The translations under genes were made by a program, and so were the position numbers. 64,000 bases of DNA from Micromonospora sp. CCTCC AA 2012012 (GTDB lineage: Bacteria > Actinomycetota > Actinomycetes > Mycobacteriales > Micromonosporaceae). Positions 25,519 to 33,697 of the stretch are shown piece by piece. Below the pieces are notes generated by a model that saw only the letters and a list, made by a program, of their open reading frames with translations, searched no databases and had not been told where the DNA came from. Every line of letters starts with the position of its first letter. Position 1 is the first letter of the stretch. The stretch lies in contig NZ_CP159342.1 in assembly GCF_040499845.1 (NCBI RefSeq), positions 558,001-622,000 on the forward strand, written 5' to 3'.

Positions 25519-26268
25519 TCAGGACTTGGGGCCGACGTGCCGGTCGAGGACGGCGACCGCTTCCCGGCGGGCGACGGAGAGCGAGTTGCGGCGGTTCATC
25601 TTCCAGGAGATTCCGAGCAGATCGAGAGCCCACTGACACAGCCCCATGATGTCGGCCGACTCGTTGGTGAACATGTAGCGCGGATAGACGTAGCCCTTGC
25701 CGCGCACGGTGACCCGGTTGGCGACGCGACAGCCGTCGGAGTGGAAGAGCCCGCGCAGGAACTCGCCGGGGTGCGCCTCGACGATCTCCCGTTGCCAGCC
25801 GGCGAGGACGATCGGGCGTTCGTGCTTCTTGCCGGGCCCGTGCTGCGGGAACAGGCACGGCCAGTGCTTGCCGTAGCTCTGGACATTGACGCAGCCCGGG
25901 TGCGGCACGCGCTGCACCTTTTCGGCTAGCACCGCCCGCATCGCGTCGTCACACGCTTCGATGAGACCCGGCCAGGTGGCCGTGCAGGAGATCCGAAGCA
26001 CCGGCACGCGGGCGGTGGTCACCAGATGCCCGTCGCCCAGGTAGAGGCCGAGGAGATAGGCGTAGGCCGCCGGATTGGAGGGGGCAGAGTGGCCGTCCCG
26101 ACAGCGGAAACACCGGAGGGCCGTGCCGAGCATGACAGGGTCTGGTCGATCCCTGCACCAGTGCCACACGGTGCGACAGCTCAGACTGACGGTCCGGGCG
26201 GCTTCGGCGACCGTGACGCCTGACAGGAAGACCTGCCGCGCTCGGGCGCGTATCTCGGGCGGATGCAC
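25519..26268 (-). CDS. HTH-LAGLIDADG homing-endonuclease-like protein
   Basis: The 249-residue protein carries a recombinase-like helix-turn-helix (IRARARQVFLSGVTVAEAARTV...CRTVWHWCR, residues about 6-39), a C-x-x-C pair, then two degenerate LAGLIDADG motifs, YLLGLYLGDGH at about 71-81 and FLRGLFHSDGC at about 170-180, each with the catalytic Asp. Between them are typical long insert strands (CVNVQSYGKHWPCLFPQHG, VLAGWQREIV). GTG 26268 lies only 31 bp after the tRNA 3 prime end on the same strand (an in-frame GTG at 26286 is also possible). It is a free-standing endonuclease or a domesticated descendant; a host intron or intein is not present here. Confidence 0.82.
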   Translation of the reverse strand: MHPPEIRARARQVFLSGVTVAEAARTVSLSCRTVWHWCRDRPDPVMLGTALRCFRCRDGHSAPSNPAAYAYLLGLYLGDGHLVTTARVPVLRISCTATWPGLIEACDDAMRAVLAEKVQRVPHPGCVNVQSYGKHWPCLFPQHGPGKKHERPIVLAGWQREIVEAHPGEFLRGLFHSDGCRVANRVTVRGKGYVYPRYMFTNESADIMGLCQWALDLLGISWKMNRRNSLSVARREAVAVLDRHVGPKS

Positions 26269-26299
26269 AGGGGCATCCTCGAACACCCGTACGACATTT

Positions 26300-26375
26300 T
26301 GGTGCCCCCGGTGGGATTCGAACCCACACTGTATGGATTTTGAATCCATCGTCTCTGCCATTGGACTACAGGGGC
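26300..26375 (-). tRNA. tRNA with anticodon CAA (Leu by codon) but short variable arm
   Basis: The minus strand folds into a 76-nt cloverleaf including an encoded CCA. Acceptor stem GCCCCTG/CGGGGGC (one G-U), 3-bp D stem GTC/GAC, anticodon stem ATGGA/TCCAT with loop TTCAAAA, T stem GTGGG/CCCAC with loop TTCGAAT, and discriminator A73. Anticodon 34-36 is CAA, which reads UUG (Leu). Yet the variable region is only ACAGT (5 nt); leucine tRNAs are normally class II with a long variable arm. The D-loop contains the conserved GG. Amino-acid identity is therefore uncertain, although A73 is the leucine discriminator. Confidence 0.9.
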
Positions 26376-26469
26376 CTTCGGTGTCTCGGCCCGAACAGGT
26401 TACCCACTACGCTAAGGGCGGTGGTACCCGGCACGGCGGGTACCGCGTACGAACTGGTGGGAGTGGCTC

Positions 26470-27084
26470 GTGGCCGAGACGGATGCTGAGCGCAGGCGCG
26501 TACTGATCGCCGAGGACGAGGCGCTGATCCGGCTGGACCTGGCCGAGATGCTGGTCGAGGAGGGCTACGAGGTCGTCGGCGAGGCCGGTGACGGCGAGAC
26601 CGCCGTCCGGCTGGCCGAGGAGCTGAAGCCCGACCTGGTCATCCTCGACATCAAGATGCCGATCATGGACGGGCTGGCCGCCGCCGAGCGGATCGCCGGC
26701 GCCCGGATCGCCCCGGTGATCATCCTGACCGCGTTCAGCCAGCGCGACCTGGTGGAGCGGGCGCGGGCGGCCGGCGCGATGGCGTACCTGGTCAAGCCGT
26801 TCCAGAAGAGCGACCTGGTGCCGGCGGTGGAGATCGCGCTGTCGCGCTACTCGGAGATCGCCGCGCTGGAGGCGGAGGTCGCCGGGCTGACCGACCGGCT
26901 GGAGATCCGCAAGACCGTGGAGCGGGCCAAGGGCGCGCTGATGACCACCTACGGGATGACCGAGCCGCAGGCGTTCAAGTGGATCCAGCGCACGGCGATG
27001 GACCACCGGATGACCATGAAGGAGGTCGCCGAGCGGATCCTCGCCGAGACCGCCGGCGGCGAGGTGGCCCAGCCCACCGCCTGA
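26470..27084 (+). CDS. pdtaR: PdtaR-type response regulator with ANTAR RNA-binding domain
   Basis: The 204-residue protein has a complete receiver domain (RRVLIAEDEALIRLDLAEML, phospho-Asp in LVILDIKMP, ILTAFSQ, LVKPFQKSDL) followed by a coiled linker (LEAEVAGLTDRL) and an ANTAR domain (RKTVERAKGALMTTYGMTEPQAFKWIQRTAMDHRMTMKEVAERIL). ANTAR regulators bind two-hairpin RNA to prevent termination after phosphorylation. The closest known homologue is PdtaR of the PdtaS/PdtaR system; no kinase is adjacent. GTG 26470 follows GGTGGGAG. A 7-bp hairpin (GGTACCC/GGGTACC, 26423-26444) lies in its leader. Confidence 0.93.
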   Translation: MAETDAERRRVLIAEDEALIRLDLAEMLVEEGYEVVGEAGDGETAVRLAEELKPDLVILDIKMPIMDGLAAAERIAGARIAPVIILTAFSQRDLVERARAAGAMAYLVKPFQKSDLVPAVEIALSRYSEIAALEAEVAGLTDRLEIRKTVERAKGALMTTYGMTEPQAFKWIQRTAMDHRMTMKEVAERILAETAGGEVAQPTA

Positions 27085-27156
27085 CCGGTTCCGGCGGCGG
27101 GATTCCGGCGCTCCGGAGGGGCCCACGTGTCGTCTCCGGTCGATACGATCGCGGCC

Positions 27157-28329
27157 ATGCGTGCCCGGTGTGCACTGGCGGTGCTCGGCCTGGTGGCCGT
27201 GCTGCTCGCCGGTTGCCGGGCGTCCGGCCACGCCGCGCCGACGTCGCCGGAGCCCGCCCGTCCGGCCTGGCAGTCGGTGACCCTGCCCGTGCCGCCCGGC
27301 GCGCCGGGCCGACTGCTGCTGCGGGACGCGACGGCCTGCGCCGGCCGCTGGTTCGTGGTGGGCGCGCTGGTGGACGCCGCGGGGGTGACCCGTCCGGCGG
27401 CGTGGACCAGCGCCGACGCCGTCGGGTGGACGCCGCTGCGCCCGGTGCCGCGCAGCCCGTACGGGGCGGAGAACGTGCTGACCGCGGCGGGCTGCCGGGA
27501 CGGTCGGCTGGCGGCGGTGGGTGGCCGCAGCGGCGGGGTGCACGGCAATCCGAGGATCAGCACCTGGCGGCAGTCGGGTGACGGGTCGTTGGTGGAGGTG
27601 CCGGCCGAGTTCGAGGTCTTCGGCGGCCCGGACGCGGTGAACGTGGGCCGGATCGCAGGTGGCCCGCGGGGCTGGCTGATCTCCGGCAACCGGTCCACCG
27701 GCGCGGCGGCCTGGCTCTCCGCCGACGGGTCGGACTTCCGGCTGGTCAGCGGGGTGCCGGGGTTGGCCGCCGACGGGGCCGGCCGGCCGTGGGTGTCCGA
27801 CGGCGTGGCGACGGGGTCGGGGTGGCTGCTGGCGGGCTCGGTGCTGTCGTCGGGGCGTACCGGATCGGATCCGGTGGTGTGGCGCTCGGCGGACGGTCTG
27901 ACCTGGCGGCGCGCGGTGTTGTCGGTGGCGGCGACCGACGAGGACCTGCAGCGGGTGGTGCGGCTGGGGGAGCGCGTGGTGGCGGTGGGTCGCCGGGGGG
28001 ACGGGCTGGGGGCCTGGCTGGGCGACGGCGGGGCGTGGCGGGCGGGTGGCGGTTTCGGCGGGGCGGGTACGGACCGGCCGGGTCGGGTGTGGGCGTCGGC
28101 GGCGGTGGCCGGCGGGGTCCTCGCGGTGGTGGCGGGCGGGGCGACGGGCGCCGGGTGGTTCTCCCGGGACGGGGTGGCCTGGTCGTCGGTGACCCTGCCG
28201 GTGGCGGTGCCCGCTCGTAGTGACCGGACGGTGGCGGTGGCCGGCGGGGATGCCTCGGCGTTACTGCTGGTGGACGACGGGACGGGGGCGCAGGTGTGGC
28301 GTGCGGACGGCCCGTGGAGCCCCGGCTGA
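27157..28329 (+). CDS. Lipoprotein with repeated beta-strand units, unknown function
   Basis: The 390-residue protein starts MRARCALAVLGLVAVLLAGC, a lipoprotein signal with lipobox LLAGC. The remainder consists of repeats in which a tryptophan/serine-rich unit (AAWTSADAVGWTPL, AAWLSADGSDFRLV, VVWRSADGLTWRRA, GWFSRDGVAWSSV) recurs about every 80 residues, the pattern of a beta-propeller or sialidase-like fold. Exported and membrane-anchored. No enzymatic residue can be proposed. Starts 73 bp after pdtaR and is on the same strand as livK. Confidence 0.75.
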   Translation: MRARCALAVLGLVAVLLAGCRASGHAAPTSPEPARPAWQSVTLPVPPGAPGRLLLRDATACAGRWFVVGALVDAAGVTRPAAWTSADAVGWTPLRPVPRSPYGAENVLTAAGCRDGRLAAVGGRSGGVHGNPRISTWRQSGDGSLVEVPAEFEVFGGPDAVNVGRIAGGPRGWLISGNRSTGAAAWLSADGSDFRLVSGVPGLAADGAGRPWVSDGVATGSGWLLAGSVLSSGRTGSDPVVWRSADGLTWRRAVLSVAATDEDLQRVVRLGERVVAVGRRGDGLGAWLGDGGAWRAGGGFGGAGTDRPGRVWASAAVAGGVLAVVAGGATGAGWFSRDGVAWSSVTLPVAVPARSDRTVAVAGGDASALLLVDDGTGAQVWRADGPWSPG

Positions 28330-28459
28330 CCCTCCCACCAGCGTGTTTCCGGTGGGTGTCGGATGTCCGCTTTTCCCCTTCGAGGGGGGCGTGTGTTACA
28401 GCACATCTGTGAATCCGACCACTCAACGTAACGGTTCGGTCAACCCCACCGTCCAGGGC

Positions 28460-28489
28460 TTACGGCGTGCCCCACAGGTGGGATAACGT
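28460..28489 (+). promoter_or_regulatory. Putative promoter of the liv operon
   Basis: TTACGG (28460-28465) and TAACGT (28484-28489) are spaced 18 bp apart and lie 100 bp before the livK start. The -10 TAACGT is a good actinobacterial match. The T-rich stem CCCC-TTCGA-GGGG at 28377-28389 before it could end the upstream lipoprotein transcript. Confidence 0.45.
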
Positions 28490-28588
28490 CCCGCCCCAGA
28501 CCGGGATCGCGGTCGGTCCGGCCATTCCCTCGCAAGGTCCAATTCGCGCTGGGTGGTCCGGGCCTTCGGACGGAGGAGGGTACGAGCC

Positions 28589-29752
28589 GTGAGGCAGAAG
28601 CTCGCTCGGGTGCTCGGTGGTGTGGCCATCGGCGCGCTCGTTTTCAGTGGCGCGGCCTGCAAGGCCGACAGCGGTAGTGAGGCCGGCGGCGGTAAGGGCG
28701 CCTGCGACCTGAAGATCGGCTTCTTCGGCCCGCTGACCGGCGACGCCGCGGGTCTCGGTATCCACATGCGCAACGGCACCAAGCTGGCCATCGACCAGTA
28801 CAACAAGGACAACGCCGACTGCAAGGTCAACCTGAGCGAGTACGACTCGCAGGGTGACCCGGCGAAGGCCCCGGCCCTGGCCCAGCAGGCCGTCGGCGAC
28901 ACCAAGGTCGTCGGCATCATCGGCCCGGCGTTCTCCGGCGAGTCCGAGGTCGCCGACCCGATCTTCGACGAGGCCGGCCTGCCGATCATCACCCCGTCGG
29001 CGACCCGTCCGAGCCTGAGCACCAAGAACTGGAAGATCTTCCACCGGGGCGTCGGTAACGACACCTCGCAGGGCCCGGCCGCCGGTCGCTACATCAAGAA
29101 CGTGCTGAAGGCCGACAAGGTCTACGTCGTCGACGACCAGTCGGCGTACGGCGCGGGCCTGGTGGACGAGGTCAAGAAGGTCATCGGCACCCCGGCCGGC
29201 CAGGACAAGATCCAGGTCAAGCAGACCAACTTCTCCGCCGTCGTCACCAAGATCCAGAGCAGCGGCGCGAACGTCCTCTTCTTCGGTGGTTACTACACCG
29301 AGGCCGGCCTGCTGCTCAAGCAGCTCAAGGGCGCGGGCTGGAAGGGCACGATGGTCGCCGGTGACGGTGTCAACGACGCCAACTTCATCAAGGTCGCCGG
29401 CGAGCAGGTCGCCGAGGGCACCATCCTGACCTGCCCGTGCGCCCCGGCCACCGCGGCCAAGGGCACCTTCGTGACCGACTACAAGGCGGCCTTCGACAAC
29501 GCCGAGCCGGGCACCTACGCCGACGTGTCGTACGACATCACCAAGATCATGCTCGAGGGCATCAAGGCCGGTAAGACCTCCCGCGCCGACCTGCTGAGCT
29601 TCATCAACTCCTACAACGGCACCGGCGGCGCCACCGGCGTGACCTACAAGTTCGAGTCCAACGGCGAGCTGGACCCGGCCCAGGTCATCGTCTGGGCGTT
29701 CAAGGTGAACGCGGGCAAGGTCGTCCCCGACATCGAGATCCCGAAGGCCTGA
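28589..29752 (+). CDS. livK: Branched-chain amino acid ABC transporter, substrate-binding lipoprotein
   Basis: The 387-residue protein begins VRQKLARVLGGVAIGALVFSGAAC, a lipoprotein signal with the lipid-anchored cysteine in SGAAC. The mature part is a type I periplasmic-binding fold: CDLKIGFFGPLTGDAAGLG, NCKVNLSEYDSQGDPAKAPALAQQAV, VVGIIGPAFSGESEVA, ITPSATRPSLS and SANVLFFGGYYTEAG. GTG 28589 follows GGAGGAGGG. It binds leucine, isoleucine, valine or a related amino acid outside the membrane and delivers it to LivHM. First gene of livKHMGF. Confidence 0.95.
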   Translation: MRQKLARVLGGVAIGALVFSGAACKADSGSEAGGGKGACDLKIGFFGPLTGDAAGLGIHMRNGTKLAIDQYNKDNADCKVNLSEYDSQGDPAKAPALAQQAVGDTKVVGIIGPAFSGESEVADPIFDEAGLPIITPSATRPSLSTKNWKIFHRGVGNDTSQGPAAGRYIKNVLKADKVYVVDDQSAYGAGLVDEVKKVIGTPAGQDKIQVKQTNFSAVVTKIQSSGANVLFFGGYYTEAGLLLKQLKGAGWKGTMVAGDGVNDANFIKVAGEQVAEGTILTCPCAPATAAKGTFVTDYKAAFDNAEPGTYADVSYDITKIMLEGIKAGKTSRADLLSFINSYNGTGGATGVTYKFESNGELDPAQVIVWAFKVNAGKVVPDIEIPKA

Positions 29753-29790
29753 CCGGTTCTGTCCGGTCCCGCCACGGGACACCAGGTGTG

Positions 29791-29820
29791 TGCGGCCGGG
29801 AGTGTTTTCTCCCGGCCGCA
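29791..29820 (+). terminator. Strong hairpin between livK and livH (attenuator or processing site)
   Basis: A 12-bp perfect stem (TGCGGCCGGGAG / CTCCCGGCCGCA) with loop TGTTTT. Hairpins here typically stabilise or partly terminate the binding-protein mRNA so that it is made in excess over the permease proteins. Downstream are only 29 bases before livH. Confidence 0.65.
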
Positions 29821-29849
29821 CCACTTGGCCGCACAGTTGGAGCCCCCAC

Positions 29850-30796
29850 TTGAACTTCGATGAGCTGTTCGGGAACTTCCCGGCACTGACCATCACCGGG
29901 TTGGAACAGGGCGCGATCTACGCGCTCGTCGCCCTCGGCTACACCCTGGTGTACGGCGTCCTGCGCCTGATCAACTTCGCCCACTCCGAGGTCTTCATGG
30001 TCGGTACCTTCACCGCCCTGTGGACCTGGGAGGCCCTCGGCTACAACCAGAACTCGGCCGCCCCGTCGCTCGGGCCGCTGATCCTGGCGGTGGTCGCCGG
30101 CCTCGTGGTCGCGATGGCCGCCTCGGCGCTCACCGCGGTCACCGTCGAGCTGGTCGCCTACCGCCCCCTGCGCCGCCGCAACGCGCCGCCGCTGGCCTTC
30201 CTCATCACCGCGATCGGCGCCTCCTTCGTGCTCGCCGAGTCCTTCGGCATCGGCACCAGCCGTGCGCCGTTCGGCATGCCGGAGTTGATCCCGCAGAAGA
30301 CGGTCTTCACGGTCTTCGGCGCCGGGATCACCAACCTCCAGCTGCTCATCCTCGCCGTCACGCTGATCATGATGATCGCGCTGGACCAGTTCGTGAACCG
30401 CAGCCGGCTCGGCCGCGGTATCCGGGCGGTCGCCCAGGACGCGGACACCGCCGCCCTGATGGGCGTCAACAAGAACCGCGTCATCCTGCTGGTCTTCGTG
30501 CTCGGCGGCCTGATGGCCGGCGTCGGCGCCCTGCTGTGGGACGTACGGTTCGGGTTCACCAAGTTCAACGTCGGCTTCCTGATCGGGCTCAAGTGCTTCG
30601 CGGCCGCGGTGCTCGGCGGCATCGGCAACCTGCGCGGCGCGCTGCTGGGCGGCCTGCTGCTCGGCGTGGTGGAGAACTACGCCGCCGGCCTCTTCGGCGG
30701 CGACTGGAAGGACTTCACCGGCTTCGTGCTGCTGATCGTCCTGCTGATGTTCCGGCCGACCGGTCTGCTCGGCGAATCTCTCGGGAGGGCGCGCGC

Positions 30797-30800
<4 letters not shown>
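29850..30800 (+). CDS. livH: Branched-chain amino acid ABC transporter permease LivH
   Basis: A 316-residue polytopic permease with about eight membrane helices and the LivH signatures GLEQGAIYALVALGYTLVYG, LRLINFAHSEVFMVG, YRPLRRRNAPPLAFLITAIGASF and the EAA-like loop GRGIRAVAQDADTAALMGVN. A TTG at 29850 is used as start because GGAG stands 7 bases before it and the N-terminus aligns with the family. Its last codon overlaps livM by 4 bp. Forms the membrane channel with LivM. Confidence 0.93.
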
Positions 30801-31943
<1,143 letters not shown>

Positions 31944-31951
<8 letters not shown>

Positions 31952-32864
31952 GCCGCAGATGCACAGCGAGCGGGACGAGACCAGCGAGCGGGACATCGCC
32001 GACGACGGTCGCAGCACCGTCGGCGTGCCGCCGGCGAAGGGGGCCGACCAGCCGGTCGAGCCCACCCCGGGCGACACCGCCCCGGCCGGTCGGGAGCCGC
32101 TGCTGGAGGTCGACAACGTCACCCTCCGCTTCGGCGGTGTGGTGGCCCTCGACAAGGTCGCCTTCACCCTCTACAAGGGCGAGATCCTCGGCCTGATCGG
32201 CCCGAACGGCGCCGGCAAGACGACCTGCTTCAACGCGATGACGGGTGTCTACCGGCCCACCGAGGGCGAGATCCGGTTCCAGGGGCAGCGCACCAACGGC
32301 AAGCGCCGGTCCTGGATCACCAAGGCCGGCATCGCCCGGACGTTCCAGAACATCCGGCTCTTCCCGGAGATGACCGCGCTGGAGAACGTGATGGTGGGCG
32401 CGGACGCCCACCACAAGACCAGCGTGATCGCCGCCATGCTGCGGCTGCCGCGGCACTGGCGGGAGGAGCGGGAGGGCCGGGAGGAGGCGTACCGGCTGCT
32501 GCGCTTCGTCGGCATCGAACGCCGCGCCGGGGACCTGGCCCGCAATCTCTCGTACGGCGAGCAGCGCCGGCTGGAGATCGCCCGGGCGCTGGCCACCAAG
32601 CCGACCCTGCTCTGCCTGGACGAGCCGGCCGCCGGCTTCACCCCGGCGGAGAAGGAGGAGCTGAACGGTCTGATCCGTAAGATCCGGGACGACGGCACCA
32701 CGGTGCTGCTGATCGAGCACGACATGCGACTCGTCATGGGTGTGACCGATCGGATCGTGGTGCTGGAGTTCGGCAAGAAGATCGCCGAGGGCCTGCCGGC
32801 CGAGGTCCGCGAGGACCCGAAGGTGATCGCGGCCTACCTGGGGGTGCCGACCGATGCTGCTTGA
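31944..32864 (+). CDS. livG: Branched-chain amino acid ABC transporter ATP-binding protein LivG
   Basis: The 306-residue ATPase has a Walker A GPNGAGKTT, Q-loop ARTFQNIRLF, the LivG-type signature LSYGEQRRLEIARAL and Walker B LLCLDEPAAGFTPAE, then H-loop IEHDM. A charged, probably unstructured N-terminal extension of about 50 residues (SERDETSERDIADDG...) precedes the usual LLEVDNVTLRFGG start, unusual but fully in frame with livM overlap. It powers import with LivF. Confidence 0.95.
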
Positions 32865-33564
32865 GATCAAGGACCTGACCCTGCTGTACGGGCGGATCCA
32901 GGCGCTGCACGGGATCAGCCTGCACGTCAACGAGGGCGAGGTGGTGGCGCTGATCGGCGCGAACGGCGCCGGCAAGACCACCACCATGCGCGCGATCTCC
33001 GGGCTGCGCCCGGTGGCCCAGGGCTCGATCGTCTTCGACGGCACCGACGTCACCCGGATGCGCGCCGACCTGCGGGTGGCGCGGGGCATCGGGCAGGCGC
33101 CCGAGGGTCGCGGCGTCTTCCCCGGCATGACCGTGCTGGAGAACCTGGAGATGGGGGCGTACACCCGCCGGGACAAGGGTGGCATCGCCGAGGACATGAA
33201 GATGGTCATGGACCTCTTCCCCCGGCTCGCCGAGCGGCGCAAGCAGGCCGGCGGCACGCTCTCCGGCGGTGAGCAGCAGATGCTGGCGGTCGGTCGGGCG
33301 CTGATGGCCCGACCGCGGCTGCTGCTGCTGGACGAGCCGTCGATGGGGCTCGCCCCGATGCTGATCCAGCAGATCTTCGAGATCATCACCCGGATCAACG
33401 AGCAGGGCACCACGATCCTGCTGGTGGAGCAGAACGCCCAGCAGGCGCTCTCCCGCGCCCACCGGGGCTACGTGCTGGAGACCGGCCGGATCGTCAAGGA
33501 GGGGTCCGGCCAGGACCTGCTGCACGACCCCGCGGTCAAGGAGGCGTACCTCGGCGTGGCCTGA
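32854..33564 (+). CDS. livF: Branched-chain amino acid ABC transporter ATP-binding protein LivF
   Basis: A 236-residue ATPase: MLLEIKDLTLLYGRIQALHGISL, Walker A GANGAGKTT, TRMRADLRVARGIGQAPEGRGVFPGMTVLENL, signature LSGGEQQMLAVGRAL, Walker B LLLLDEPSMGLAPM and H-loop VEQNAQQAL. It overlaps livG by 11 bp. Second nucleotide-binding subunit of the LivHMGF importer; last gene of the operon. Confidence 0.95.
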   Translation: MLLEIKDLTLLYGRIQALHGISLHVNEGEVVALIGANGAGKTTTMRAISGLRPVAQGSIVFDGTDVTRMRADLRVARGIGQAPEGRGVFPGMTVLENLEMGAYTRRDKGGIAEDMKMVMDLFPRLAERRKQAGGTLSGGEQQMLAVGRALMARPRLLLLDEPSMGLAPMLIQQIFEIITRINEQGTTILLVEQNAQQALSRAHRGYVLETGRIVKEGSGQDLLHDPAVKEAYLGVA

Positions 33565-33575
33565 GGTCGTACCGT

Positions 33576-33613
33576 CGGCGGCCGGTCGTCCCTCCCGGGG
33601 CGGCCGGCCGTCG
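33576..33613 (+). terminator. Hairpin after livF
   Basis: Ten-base stem CGGCGGCCGG / CCGGCCGTCG (one G-U pair) with an 18-base loop, 12 bp after the livF stop and followed by CGTTTGC. Probable end of the liv operon. Confidence 0.5.
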
Positions 33614-33697
33614 CGTTTGCTCCCGGCCGTCGCTTTCCGGCGGCGACGCGGTGCCGCCGGCTCAGGGATGTCGGGCGTACGGACTAGAGTCGCTGCC

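Noticed and set aside
26300..26375. Reading the tRNA on the plus strand as Gln (TTG)
   Set aside because: The plus strand has TTTTGAA in the same loop, but the T-loop then reads ATTCGAA and the CCA is at the wrong end. The minus strand satisfies every conserved feature.
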